A DNA stretch of 50,467 nucleotides from Clostridia bacterium (GCA_017429505.1 JAFROW010000007.1:1-50467), one strand, 5' to 3'; shown: positions 18,465-26,818, numbered from the stretch's first letter. The notes: generated by a model not told the origin, from the letters alone. A program made the numbers and translations.

Positions 18465-18643
18465 ATAAAAAAATAAGCCTCACAAAAGAATCTCTTTTAA
18501 GACTCCTTTGCAAGACTTTAATATATCTTACATAGTGTAGACAATTGTTTTATTATAATTGTCCTTTATCGCTCGGATTTTTAAATCCTAGATAAACTCT
18601 TAAATTATGTTTCTATTTTAACATATTATTTTTATTTTGTCAA
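18465..18643 (-). promoter_or_regulatory. Promoter and terminator-attenuator leader of the GNAT-S66-GNAT operon
   Basis: TTGACA (18643-18638) and TAAAAT (18620-18615) are 17 bases apart. The leader contains small hairpins GGATTT-AA-AAATCC (18575-18588) and GACAATT/AATTGTC (540-546 with 557-563 in the 18 kb block). It ends in a terminator of about 19 pairs, many of them G-U (18475-18518), followed by TTATTTTTTT directly ahead of the GNAT ribosome site. An ATG-TAA start-stop lies in the leader at about 18532. No known riboswitch class was recognised. The arrangement matches antibiotic-responsive attenuators of resistance genes in Firmicutes. Confidence 0.7.
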
Positions 18644-18663
18644 ATTTACATAATTTTTATTTT

Positions 18664-19698
18664 TCATTTGTTTCTTACAAAAGAATACCTTACATCAATT
18701 TCTTCCTCATTTGGTGTTTCCCAATTCTCAAGCAATTTTTCTTTAAGACCTTCTGTAACATAAAAGTCTGTTTTATTAAATCCTTTATCTATCTTTTCGT
18801 TTCTTTCTTTAATGTTCTCTTCCCATTCTCTATCTCCTATATCAATATAATGCCATTCAATATTTATATTTTTACTTTTAAAATATTCCGTTGTATATCT
18901 TCTATTATATGTTTTCCAAAATCCCCAATCTAAAATTACATTACAACCTGCTTTTGCAATTTCTACAGCTTTTTTTGATAAATATTCATTAGCTCTTTTA
19001 GCTAATTCTGTATATTTTTCGCCTTGCTCATTATCAAACATACTATATGTTAATTCATCTGTGTTTAAAATTACTGCATTTTCTTTTTCTTTTATTGTAT
19101 TTGCATAATATGTTTTGCCACTTGCAATTTTACCACATATAGCAATTATTTTTCCTTTTCCGAAATTTTTACATATATTTTCATTTAAATCTTTTGAATA
19201 ATAATTAACTAAAATTTTTTCTGGTTCTTCGTTTTCATTTTTAGCAGGGTAAATTTCATAAGCTGTTTTTATATAATTTGTAAATCCATAATTGAAATAA
19301 ATCTTTATATTTGTTGTTTCACAAGGTTCCACACCTAATGTTAGTTTTGAATATCCTCGATTTTTCAAATCTTTTTCCATAAAATTATATAATTTTGAAA
19401 AATACCCTTTTTCTTGATACTCTTCTCTTGTTCTAAATGCAGACAAATATGCTGTATTTTCATTTACTAATCCATCGCTATTTTGAACATTTACATTAGA
19501 AATAAATGCTGTTGCCTCTGATATTATTACTCCATTAAGTATTCCATAATAAACTATAGTATTTCCATTTTGCATATCTTTAATAGCTTTTTCTTTCCAG
19601 ATTCTCCAAGCATTATTATCCGGATGTATTTCAATCAAATAATTCCAGTTTCGTTCCATTTCTTCAAGTGTTGCTATTTTGCAAATATATTTTTCCAT
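18664..19698 (-). CDS. Bifunctional protein: GNAT acetyltransferase fused to a P-loop kinase
   Basis: Residues 1 to about 170 are a GNAT domain (AYLSAFRTREEYQEKGYFSK, then NIKIYFNYGFTNY). Residues about 180-344 are an AAA_33/zeta-type kinase domain: the P-loop CGKIASGKTYYANT, an NTDEL segment, VILDWGFWKTYNRR like the lid of small-molecule kinases, and DREWEENIKERNEK. The start at 19698 has AGGAGG six bases upstream; the longer version does not. The combination recalls AAC-APH aminoglycoside enzymes in principle, but the kinase fold is different. It is the last gene after APH-like, GNAT and NTF2-like genes on the same strand. The substrate is unknown. Confidence 0.88.
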   Translation of the reverse strand: MEKYICKIATLEEMERNWNYLIEIHPDNNAWRIWKEKAIKDMQNGNTIVYYGILNGVIISEATAFISNVNVQNSDGLVNENTAYLSAFRTREEYQEKGYFSKLYNFMEKDLKNRGYSKLTLGVEPCETTNIKIYFNYGFTNYIKTAYEIYPAKNENEEPEKILVNYYSKDLNENICKNFGKGKIIAICGKIASGKTYYANTIKEKENAVILNTDELTYSMFDNEQGEKYTELAKRANEYLSKKAVEIAKAGCNVILDWGFWKTYNRRYTTEYFKSKNINIEWHYIDIGDREWEENIKERNEKIDKGFNKTDFYVTEGLKEKLLENWETPNEEEIDVRYSFVRNK

Positions 19699-19708
19699 TA
19701 TTTTCCTC

Positions 19709-20110
19709 CTATTTTTCTGGCTCAAATGAACAATGTACATGCAATACTTTCCATTGGTCTTTTATTTTTTCAACATACATTGTAGTTCTTACAAAAGGTT
19801 TTGGAAAACTTTTATATTTTGCAATAAAGCATAAACAAGCTGTATCACCTTTGGAAAACACATTAAAGTTTTCTATAATTAGTTCTTCAACTTGTCCAGA
19901 TTCTGTCTTTTTCCCATTTGTTAAAAAATCTGAAACCAATGCTATATGTTCTCCTAAAGTATATGTATCATTATTCTTATGATTATCATAATATATTAGT
20001 CTATTGTCGTCTATATCATAAAATGTTTTTAATTTTTCAATATCTTTATCACACCACGATTGATTATATTCATTTAAATATTTTAAAAAGTATTCTTTTA
20101 TATCTTCCAT
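19709..20110 (-). CDS. NTF2/SnoaL-like small protein
   Basis: The 133-residue protein has the cone-shaped NTF2-like pattern: an N-terminal helix with YNQSWCDKDIEKLKTFYD, then a set of beta strands ending FVRTTMYVEKIKDQWKVLHV HCSF. SnoaL/DUF4440-type members act on small molecules or serve as binding domains. I prefer the ATG at 20110, which has AAAGGAG at 11 bases; the ATG at 20119 overlaps the previous stop codon (ATGA) and its ribosome site is too close. It lies between the AAC(3)-like gene and the GNAT-kinase fusion in one tight run. Confidence 0.7.
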   Translation of the reverse strand: MEDIKEYFLKYLNEYNQSWCDKDIEKLKTFYDIDDNRLIYYDNHKNNDTYTLGEHIALVSDFLTNGKKTESGQVEELIIENFNVFSKGDTACLCFIAKYKSFPKPFVRTTMYVEKIKDQWKVLHVHCSFEPEK

Positions 20111-20115
20111 AATAC

Positions 20116-20544
20116 TCATACTCCTTTCAAATATCTACTAAATATTACTTGCTCTTCTTTATTAGCAAATTTTTGATATACTTTACAAGCTCTTATATTA
20201 TCATTTTCTGCTAATACAAAAAACTTATAATACTTGTTTTCATTTTTTACATAATTTAAAACATATTCCATTAATTTTGTACCAATTCCATTATTTTGAT
20301 AATCTTGGAGTACATCTATTGAATGTATATAGAACATAGATTTTCCATCTGGTCTTAACATTCCATAGCTATATAAAAATGCAACTATTTTGTCCTCTAA
20401 TATTCCAACAAAGCAATAATTATCATCATCAATAATAAATTTTTCAATATCTTGCTTTGAAAGTTCTTCGTTATCTATTCTTACTACATTCGATATAATA
20501 TTTATATTTTCTTTACTTAATCTAATAAATTCAACATCTTTCAT
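20116..20544 (-). CDS. GNAT acetyltransferase resembling the AAC(3)-I family
   Basis: The 142-residue protein contains [20 protein letters not shown], with the acetyl-CoA loop Q-N-N-G-I-G-T, and [20 protein letters not shown]. Both segments have the spacing of AAC(3)-I aminoglycoside acetyltransferases and their many uncharacterised relatives. Its start overlaps the APH-like gene by 14 bases and its end touches the NTF2-like gene, so the three are one transcription unit. Resistance activity is possible but unproven; many relatives act on other amines. Confidence 0.82.
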   Translation of the reverse strand: MKDVEFIRLSKENINIISNVVRIDNEELSKQDIEKFIIDDDNYCFVGILEDKIVAFLYSYGMLRPDGKSMFYIHSIDVLQDYQNNGIGTKLMEYVLNYVKNENKYYKFFVLAENDNIRACKVYQKFANKEEQVIFSRYLKGV

Positions 20545-21400
20545 TTAAAATTTTTCTTCCTTTTTTTATAAAATCATCTCTATTATTTTTTATTCCGTAT
20601 ATTATCGTTTCTATTGGATAATACATCTCTACTATATCTTGATATTCTTTTGCTTTATTAATATCTATATCTCCATATAATTGCAATATATCTTCTCCAA
20701 AGTCTTTTCCTATTTCTTCTTCGCTATCTTCCAGCAAATAAATAAAATCACAATATTCATCTATAATACCGCTATCACCAAAGTCAATTATTCCAACTAA
20801 CTTTTTATTGTTGTCTATTAACAAATGATTACAACTAAAATCATTATGGCATAAACATTTTTTATCATTAAATATAGTTGTATTATTTAGTCTTTCAAAA
20901 AACTTTTCAATATATTTCTTTTCTTTCTCTGTCAAATCATTATAAATCGTTTTTTGTAATAAGTCATATTCTTCAAAACAATTTTGCTTATTATCAATTA
21001 CATATTCTTTTATTTCAGCATAATCTAAGTTGTGCATATCCTTTAAAAACTTTGCAATATCCTTTTTTAAAATTTCTTGTTGTTTTACATTCATTTCTTT
21101 ATATATATCTGGGGTCAAAAAAGCACCATTGATTTTCTTATAACCCATTATAGATAATTCATTATCTATATAAATAAAGTCTATTTGAGGTATTTTTATT
21201 GTTGTTCTCAAATTCCTATTTAAGAAGTCTAACACAGCTTTCTCTTTTTTATATCCTTTTTTCTTGTTAGAACTTATTTTAAGTTTAAAAATATATTCAT
21301 CATTTATTAAATATGCTTTACTATCATATCCCTCTCCTATGATTTTGATATTTGCAACCTCTAAATCAAATTTACTTTTAATTAGATTTTCTATTTTCAA
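20531..21400 (-). CDS. Aminoglycoside phosphotransferase-family kinase, APH(2'')-like
   Basis: The 289-residue protein has the APH kinase core: YIFKLKIS with the ATP-binding lysine, the catalytic loop [15 protein letters not shown] with the base Asp, and [20 protein letters not shown] with the metal-binding Asp. HNDFS-x-H-L and GIIDFGD are closest to APH(2'') gentamicin kinases, although homoserine- and choline-type kinases share the fold. I place the start at a TTG (21400), because AGGAGGAG lies six bases upstream of it and inside the longer frame that begins at ATG 21418. It overlaps the AAC(3)-like gene, supporting a shared detoxification role. Confidence 0.88.
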   Translation of the reverse strand: MKIENLIKSKFDLEVANIKIIGEGYDSKAYLINDEYIFKLKISSNKKKGYKKEKAVLDFLNRNLRTTIKIPQIDFIYIDNELSIMGYKKINGAFLTPDIYKEMNVKQQEILKKDIAKFLKDMHNLDYAEIKEYVIDNKQNCFEEYDLLQKTIYNDLTEKEKKYIEKFFERLNNTTIFNDKKCLCHNDFSCNHLLIDNNKKLVGIIDFGDSGIIDEYCDFIYLLEDSEEEIGKDFGEDILQLYGDIDINKAKEYQDIVEMYYPIETIIYGIKNNRDDFIKKGRKILNERC

Positions 21401-21424
21401 GAAATCTCCTCCTAACACATACTA

Positions 21425-21898
21425 CTATTTGCTTTCAAATATAAATATTCCATCTTCAAAAGTATTATCATTTTGAGTATATTCATCTATAACACTTTTC
21501 CAAAATAATAATGCACTTTTACTGCCATAAGATGGCTTTACTTCCCAATTCCCTTTGTGCATATTAAATAATTCAATTGCTACTCTCTTGCCTATCTTTA
21601 ATCATCTATATTTAGGAACAATCATAAATTCCGCTATACTATGACCATCTTTGCTTTTCTGCATATATTGATTTACCATAGCAACTCCTAAAATTTTATT
21701 GGTTTCCTGTTCTTTTATAATATAAGCTTCTCTATTATTCTCTTGAAAATAACTATCAAACCACTTATATTCAAATATTGCCTCATTATTCATTTCATTT
21801 TGATCTGTTAAACTTTCTTCATACAATGAATATTGTAATAATCTGTATAATTTATCTTTATCTTCAATTTTTACTCGTTCTAATTTATATTGTATCAT
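21425..21898 (-). pseudogene. GNAT acetyltransferase interrupted by an in-frame TGA
   Basis: The first 98 codons (from MIQYKLERVKIEDKDKLYRL) give a GNAT N-terminal half ending EFMIVPKYR. An in-frame TGA at about 21602-21604 follows, and the same frame continues LKIGKRVAIELFNMHKGNWE and SALLFWKSVI to a stop at 21425. The continuation is the expected C-terminal half of this GNAT type. A single change from CGA or GGA to TGA explains it. No frameshift is needed. Confidence 0.85.
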
Positions 21899-21921
21899 TA
21901 TTACTCACTTCATATTCTCAT

Positions 21922-22096
21922 CTATCCTACAACTTTCGGCTTCTTATTTCCTTTTGTAGTTTCAACTGCAGATAAAGCTATTTCTTTACAATATGGATCA
22001 TTTATTTCACTCAAACTTCTTTCAAAGTATTGTGCATCATATCCATATGCACAAGCTTGTAATAAAAATTCGAGTTTATCATTATTTTTATTTCCT
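21922..22096 (-). pseudogene. 5'-truncated gene fragment
   Basis: About 57 codons read LGNKNNDKLEFLLQACAYGY then DAQYFERSLSEINDPYCKEI and end KPKVVG at a stop at 21922. The composition is that of a real soluble protein, but there is no start codon: upstream the frame runs into the end of the alpha/beta-hydrolase gene, which it overlaps by a few bases. I do not recognise the family. It is a remnant in a decayed stretch. Confidence 0.55.
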
Positions 22097-22748
22097 AAAT
22101 ATATTTCTTTATTATTTCATATATTTTATCATTATGAATTATATAACTTCCATGTTTTTCTTTTGGAATAATCTCCATTGTGCTATTTTTTATATTATCT
22201 GCAATCAGTTTAGTATGTTCTAACTTAATTACATCTTTTTCTCCCGCTAATACATGTGCTGGTATAGTGATCTTATGTAAATCTTCTAATGGAATATTAG
22301 GTTCATCAAGCATCATTTTTATATATTTACTTCTTGTAAAGAAATAAAATAATTTTGTCATTATAAAATCAAATGTTGTAAAAACATCTGGAGTAATATT
22401 TGCTCCACTTACAATTAGCTTTGATAATAAATTAGGTTCTTTAATTGCAACTAATATGCCTATAATTCCACCATCACTAAATCCATATAATATTGGCTTT
22501 TCTATATCTAATTCCTTTATAAATTGTATTACATCATCACACATTAAGTTATATGATATTTCTTTAGGATTTTCACTTTTTCCATGACATCTACTATCAA
22601 TAGCATAAACTTTATAATTATCTTTTAATTTATTTATTAGCTTATCAAATATTTCGTGTGTTTCTTTATTTCCATGTAATAATATTATAGGCTGTCCACT
22701 TCCATATTCTTCATAGTATAAATTTATATTATTAACTTTTATTTTCAT
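22095..22748 (-). CDS. Alpha/beta-fold hydrolase
   Basis: The 217-residue protein shows the standard fold: IILLHGNKETHEIFD with the oxyanion HG, YAIDSRCHGKSENP, the nucleophile elbow GFSDGGIIG, an acid region after VLAGEKDVI, and the catalytic His in KEKHGSYI. Its substrate cannot be told; it belongs to the broad esterase/lactonase/proline-iminopeptidase group. It starts one base after the stop codon of the decayed gene at 22750-23118, so it was probably translated together with it. Confidence 0.9.
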   Translation of the reverse strand: MKIKVNNINLYYEEYGSGQPIILLHGNKETHEIFDKLINKLKDNYKVYAIDSRCHGKSENPKEISYNLMCDDVIQFIKELDIEKPILYGFSDGGIIGILVAIKEPNLLSKLIVSGANITPDVFTTFDFIMTKLFYFFTRSKYIKMMLDEPNIPLEDLHKITIPAHVLAGEKDVIKLEHTKLIADNIKNSTMEIIPKEKHGSYIIHNDKIYEIIKKYI

Positions 22749-22749
22749 T

Positions 22750-23118
22750 CTATTCTTCCCTTTTTAGATTATCTATTAATATTTCTGCTTTTTTATAGAT
22801 ATTGGAATCCTCGCCATATCTTGCATTTATATCATCCAATCTCTTTTCGTAACCAACATCGTTACCATATTTATCAATTTGCATATCAGCTTGATTTAAT
22901 ATATCTAAATACATTGAATAGTATTCAGACGTTATTTCTCCATGATAGTATATCTCTTTCCAATACTTATAATTACTTACTTATAAAATACCACCGCCAA
23001 TAATTCTATGACTTTCATTGTTTCCAAACTCGTAATCAATATCATGATTATATCTCAAAGTAAATAATTCTTGTTATTGTTCATCATTTAAATTATATTT
23101 TTTGCCTATTTCTACCAT
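22750..23118 (-). pseudogene. Unrecognised gene with two in-frame stop codons
   Basis: From an ATG at 23118 the frame reads MVEIGKKYNLNDEQ, a TAA, QELFTLRYNHDIDYEFGNNE, a second TAA after GGGIL, then NYKYWKEIYYHGEITSEYYS and so on to the stop at 22750. All three parts share one frame and have ordinary codon use, so the gene was lost by point mutation, not by indels. I do not recognise the family. A GTCCC-type short repeat lies just upstream. Confidence 0.75.
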
Positions 23119-23124
23119 ATTTTT

Positions 23125-23149
23125 GGGGACGTCTTCCTAAAGCATCTCT
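23125..23149 (-). repeat. 25-bp GGAAG-N2-GTCCC repeat, copy 1
   Basis: The 25 bases match the copy at 23899-23923 at 20 positions. On the minus strand the shared pattern is AGAGATG-N-TTT-N-GGAAG-N2-GTCCC. It begins within the last codons or stop of the HAD gene and precedes the decayed gene at 22750-23118. Confidence 0.6.
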
Positions 23150-23846
23150 ACATAAACATATTTTTTAATTCTAATAAATTTTTAATTTCGTAATCTGGGA
23201 CAATTGCTGTATTATTGTCTTTTTGCTTTGGATTGTACCAAACTGATTTTATATTTGCATTTTTTGCACCTTGTATGTCTTTTTCTAAGCTATCTCCAAC
23301 CACTATTGCTTCGTTTGGTTTTAAATTACTCCTTTGTAGTAAAACATCAAATATTTTTGGATTTGGTTTTGCAACTCCCACTTCCTCTGAAACTATAATA
23401 TCAGAAAAATAATCTGCTATCGTACTATTTATAATTCTTGGCTTTTGTAGTCGTATTAATCCATTTGTAACTACATATAATTTATAATTTTTGTTATATA
23501 AATACTCTATAACTTCGTCGGCTTTTTCTATAAGAGCAACAGATTGTTCTAAACCGTCTTGAAATAATTGATTCGCTTTTTTATAATCATTATATTCTAT
23601 ATGTATTTTATCGAACAATACTTTAAACCTATATTCCGGTATAAGTTCTTTTGGAATACTACACTTATTTAATGCCACACCATCCCATAAATCTCTGTCC
23701 AACGGTCTAAATATTTCTTGATATTCTTGTTTATAACTTACTCCAATACTTTTAAATAAATATTCTAATGCTTGCCTTTCGCATTCTTTATGGTCAACAA
23801 TTGTATTATCTGCGTCAAAAAATATTGCTTTTATATTTTCTAACAT
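23148..23846 (-). CDS. HAD-family hydrolase, YjjG-like nucleotidase
   Basis: The 232-residue protein has HAD motif I FFDADNTIVDH (nucleophile and acid Asp), motif II VVTNG, and motif IV GDSLEKDIQGAKNANI. The helical cap after motif I and the phrase DADNTI--H are as in YjjG, a house-cleaning nucleotidase for non-canonical pyrimidine nucleotides. A broad-range phosphatase or haloacid-type activity cannot be excluded. The start has a GAGGAG ribosome site at a rather long distance. It sits between two copies of a 25-bp repeat. Confidence 0.87.
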   Translation of the reverse strand: MLENIKAIFFDADNTIVDHKECERQALEYLFKSIGVSYKQEYQEIFRPLDRDLWDGVALNKCSIPKELIPEYRFKVLFDKIHIEYNDYKKANQLFQDGLEQSVALIEKADEVIEYLYNKNYKLYVVTNGLIRLQKPRIINSTIADYFSDIIVSEEVGVAKPNPKIFDVLLQRSNLKPNEAIVVGDSLEKDIQGAKNANIKSVWYNPKQKDNNTAIVPDYEIKNLLELKNMFM

Positions 23847-23898
23847 TTTATTTAATTACTCCTCTTTATTTTAATCACATTATTTTAATTATGCTCTT

Positions 23899-23923
23899 AG
23901 GGACACCTTCCAAAATCATCTCT
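23899..23923 (-). repeat. 25-bp GGAAG-N2-GTCCC repeat, copy 2
   Basis: The partner of 23125-23149 (20 of 25 bases equal). It lies directly after the stop codon of the cupin gene and upstream of the HAD gene, in the same orientation as copy 1. Confidence 0.6.
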
Positions 23924-23925
23924 TT

Positions 23926-24248
23926 TTATTTTATAACTTCAAAAGCTGGAACGTTTATTGTTACTGCTTCAAAAGAACCTTCAGCTGAATAATTAGTATT
24001 TTTATCTAAATACAATACATCTCCACTTTCAAGGTGTACTTTTTCTCCATCTATAATAAAATTTACATTTGCACTAATAAAATAATACACTCTTTCATTT
24101 TTTAATTTAGTTAAATCTAATCTTCCATCTAATTTCGTAACTGCTAAACTAATATTTGCTGTAGTTTCTTTTGTTAAATAATTATCCGCAAAATGTACCT
24201 CGCTAATGTTTCTCCTCACTTTTTGGATATTTTTTTATACACAAACAT
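23926..24248 (-). CDS. Small cupin-domain protein (start uncertain)
   Basis: The product has the single cupin barrel: ISLAVTKLDGRLDLTK, then ERVYYFISANVNFIIDGEKV, HLESGDVLYLDKNT and an EAVTINVPAF end strand. The usual metal-binding histidines of the first motif are not obvious. Two starts are possible. A GTG at 24219 gives 97 residues but lacks a good ribosome site. An ATG at 24248 behind AGGAGA would be in frame only if the seven-A run (24230-24236) had eight A. As written, that ATG makes a 10-codon leader whose TGA overlaps the GTG (GTGA), which would allow coupled translation. A structured RNA lies upstream at 24335-24461. Confidence 0.8.
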
Positions 24249-24334
24249 TCTCCTATCTCTTTATTAATTCTCATTATAATTGTATTTATATCACATTTTA
24301 TCTATTTTGCATAGTACTTTAATAATATTTTTTT

Positions 24335-24461
24335 ATTGGGTTAGAGGTATTTTGCACTAGGAGGATTTCTCGTTATATCCTCATATTCTGGACAAAAAAG
24401 AGAAATAGACATATTATCTACTTCCCCTAGGCATCGTCCGAAGACTTCTACCGCCATCCTT
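24335..24461 (-). ncRNA. Unassigned structured RNA or leader
   Basis: A GC-richer block in AT-rich DNA begins about 5 bases after a TTGCAT-17-TATAAT promoter. Hairpin 1 pairs GGC with GCC and GTC with GAC around a UUCG tetraloop (430-455 in the 24 kb block), which supports the minus strand. Another hairpin pairs AAGTAGA with TCTATTT. The helices CTAGGGG/CCTCCTAG and GAGGAT/ATCCTC share bases 24361-24364, so they exclude each other, as in a switching leader. It ends about 90 bases ahead of the cupin gene and has no clear terminator. I could not match it to any riboswitch, 6S, tmRNA or SRP RNA that I know. Confidence 0.5.
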
Positions 24462-24465
24462 ATAT

Positions 24466-24494
24466 ATTATAATATATATTTTCATTATATGCAA
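24466..24494 (-). promoter_or_regulatory. Promoter of the structured RNA
   Basis: -35 TTGCAT (24494-24489) and -10 TATAAT (24471-24466) are 17 bases apart on the minus strand, placing the start point at about 24459-24461. Confidence 0.65.
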
Positions 24495-24517
24495 GTATTT
24501 TTTATTTTGAATTTTTT

Positions 24518-26017
24518 TTAATAATCCCTCAATTCCCCTATTTTCCCCAATTTCTCACTTATCTTTTTCTTTGCCAATATTTTAGAAAGATTGAAATCTC
24601 TAAAATCCATGCCTTCAGATTCTAAATCAAAATACATTTCCTGCAAATATCTTCTAGTCTCTGGCTTTATTCCAACTTCATTTTCATTTGCATCTAATAT
24701 TCTTACAATTTGTTTAATTGCATCTGTTCCTGTATCCATTTCCAAATAAAGCAAATCTATTTTTCCTGTTTGAAGGTATCTATCAACATTTCTTTTTGCA
24801 ATTATATTTTCAAAATTTGCAAAATTCATACATATATATACACTCATAACTATTACAAAATAAACAATTGGCAAATTTATCTTTTTGTCTATAATATACA
24901 AAATTGTTGGAATTAACATAACAGCTTCTGTAAATAATATACAATATACCAAAAGCCTTAAAAATGTATAGCCATACGCACTTTCATATAGATACATTCT
25001 ATATGCTGCAGAGATTAGTATTATAAATGTAAATACTATCATTGCTAAGCACATTATTTTTATATATTTATTTTTAATCTCATCTTGCATTTCTCTTTTT
25101 TTAGCAAGCAATATAGTATATAGATTTATTAAAGATACTATCATTAATTGAAAAAATCCTTGTCTTGCATATTCTGCGTAATTAATGTTTGTTTGTCTCA
25201 TAAATAATGATTTTATTTGTATATAACAAAATATTAAATAAATTACATTTAAAGCTCCAAGTATCATTTTTATAGTAAAGCTATCTTTTTTCTTATCGAT
25301 TTTTTCTTTATTATCTATTTCATATTTTGAAGAAATATAGTAGAAAAAGCCTAATAAATAGAAAAATGCAAATATTATAAGAATTGTAATTTCTGTTATA
25401 GTAGAAAGCTGAATTCCTCTAATTAATTCAAAAACATTTTCTATCATGTTTCCAAATACATTTCCAAAAATTTGATCTGCACTTGAAAGAAGACAAACTA
25501 TTACAAATACTACAGGTATGGTTATAATTAAAGCTTTTATAACTCTTTTTACATTTTTTCTTTTTTCTAAATCAATATTTGTATTTTCTTTTTGATTAAA
25601 AATCTTTCGTGATTTTTTTAAAGCTTCTCCAATGTTATCAAATGGTTTAAAAAATACTTTAAATAATTTTGAAAATATATTTAGTTTTAGTTCAAATTTT
25701 TCTTTAAATAACCCTAAAATCATTAACACAATTAATGTAGGTATTATTAATATATTTAATCCATTAAAAAACAAATTGTTATATATAAAATATGTAATTG
25801 ATAAAAGTACAATTGGTATCATTAAAAGTTTTGCATTTTTATTTAAACCATTGTTTCGTTTTTCTATAATATAAATTATAAATGAAGTGATTGGTACTAT
25901 ATATAGCAACATAGAAAGCCCTATTGCTTTACCATAAAATAGTGTTACACTCCATATAGCAAAAATTATTGCTCCTAAAAATATATCAGTCACTTTATCA
26001 TCATTCCTTTCCCTCAT
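24518..26017 (-). CDS. DUF4173 (DUF4153-type) polytopic membrane protein
   Basis: The 499-residue protein has about eleven hydrophobic helices (first at about residues 12-30), with a basic inner loop around residues 130-160 (NIGEALKKSRKIFNQKENTN). It ends in a soluble C-terminal domain with KRNVDRYLQTGKIDLLYLEM. This arrangement is that of DUF4173 proteins of Firmicutes; their function is unknown. The start overlaps the end of the HTH gene by 17 bases, so the two are coupled. Together with the DUF2975 gene upstream this is a recurrent clostridial trio. Confidence 0.88.
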   Translation of the reverse strand: MRERNDDKVTDIFLGAIIFAIWSVTLFYGKAIGLSMLLYIVPITSFIIYIIEKRNNGLNKNAKLLMIPIVLLSITYFIYNNLFFNGLNILIIPTLIVLMILGLFKEKFELKLNIFSKLFKVFFKPFDNIGEALKKSRKIFNQKENTNIDLEKRKNVKRVIKALIITIPVVFVIVCLLSSADQIFGNVFGNMIENVFELIRGIQLSTITEITILIIFAFFYLLGFFYYISSKYEIDNKEKIDKKKDSFTIKMILGALNVIYLIFCYIQIKSLFMRQTNINYAEYARQGFFQLMIVSLINLYTILLAKKREMQDEIKNKYIKIMCLAMIVFTFIILISAAYRMYLYESAYGYTFLRLLVYCILFTEAVMLIPTILYIIDKKINLPIVYFVIVMSVYICMNFANFENIIAKRNVDRYLQTGKIDLLYLEMDTGTDAIKQIVRILDANENEVGIKPETRRYLQEMYFDLESEGMDFRDFNLSKILAKKKISEKLGKIGELRDY

Positions 26018-26207
26018 AATCCAATATATCCCCTGGCTTGCAATCTAAAACTTCACATATTTTGTCTAATGTAGAAAATCTTATAGCTTTTCCTTTATTT
26101 GTTTTTAATATAGATAGATTGGCTGGGGTTATTCCAACTTTTTCTGCAAGTTCATAAGATGAAATTTTTCTTTTTGCCATCATTACATCTAAATTAACTA
26201 TTATCAT
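26001..26207 (-). CDS. YozG-like HTH regulator (Cro/CI type)
   Basis: The 68-residue protein is a single helix-turn-helix domain: MMAKRKISSYELAEKVGITP, then ANLSILKTNKGKAIRFSTLD and a C-terminal DCKPGDILDYE. This is the small HTH_26/YozG family usually paired with DUF2975 membrane proteins. ATG 26207 has GAAGGAGG five bases upstream; the longer start lacks one. It likely represses its own operon, and an inverted repeat overlapping the upstream promoter (26886-26921) is a candidate operator. Confidence 0.92.
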   Translation of the reverse strand: MIIVNLDVMMAKRKISSYELAEKVGITPANLSILKTNKGKAIRFSTLDKICEVLDCKPGDILDYEGKE

Positions 26208-26350
26208 TGTTTCCTCCTTCACATTTTGCGTCTATCATTTTTTTCGCACATATATTTACTATAGCTTTTTAATTATTTCATTTTAATAATCTTATATTTC
26301 TGATACAAGCTATTTGGTTCTATACTTAAGTTTTTATTGCCTTGACATAT

Positions 26351-26818
26351 CTATATTGTTAATTCATTTTCTTTTTTATACTCAGTTGCTTGTTTAAATA
26401 ATTCTGATAGAATATATAAAGCAATTGCAACTCCCAAAAATAATATACACAAAAATATTAGTGCTAAATTAGACACTATTGTTTCAGATTTTGCAAGAAA
26501 AACTTCATAAAGAAAATCTAATAACCATAAAAATGATCCTATTAAAGCTGCTATACCTGCTCTTTTTAAGATTTTTACATTTTTTTCACTAAATGGTTCA
26601 TTATTTTTCAAACTATCAAATAATTTAATAAATTTTCTTGCTATAATTAATAAGACAATTCCATTTGGATATATAACAAACATACATGCATTAAGGTTTA
26701 GTCCCATTAAATTTAAAATAAATGGTAATGCTATTAAAAACACTATACCTGCATAAAAACATACTTGTAAAAATATTTTTAATAAGTTACCTATTCCTTT
26801 TTTTCCTGTTAATTCCAT
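26351..26818 (-). CDS. DUF2975 membrane protein
   Basis: The 155-residue protein has four hydrophobic helices (about residues 12-34, 45-62, 90-108 and 118-142). The loop FDSLKNNEPFSEKNVKILKR after helix 2 is the recognisable DUF2975 feature. Function is unknown; family members are typically encoded next to a YozG-like HTH protein, as here (the HTH gene starts about 140 bases downstream). A consensus promoter lies about 100 bases upstream. Confidence 0.88.
   Translation of the reverse strand: MELTGKKGIGNLLKIFLQVCFYAGIVFLIALPFILNLMGLNLNACMFVIYPNGIVLLIIARKFIKLFDSLKNNEPFSEKNVKILKRAGIAALIGSFLWLLDFLYEVFLAKSETIVSNLALIFLCILFLGVAIALYILSELFKQATEYKKENELTI

Noticed and set aside
21425-23118. Recoding of stop codons (alternative genetic code)
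   Set aside because: TGA, TAG and TAA are all found inside different broken genes, and intact genes use TAA, TAG and TGA as normal ends.
24335-24461. 6S RNA, SRP RNA, tmRNA or a known riboswitch
   Set aside because: The ends do not form the long closing stem of 6S, the SRP core sequence is absent, there is no tRNA-like end, and none of the riboswitch core sequences I know appears.
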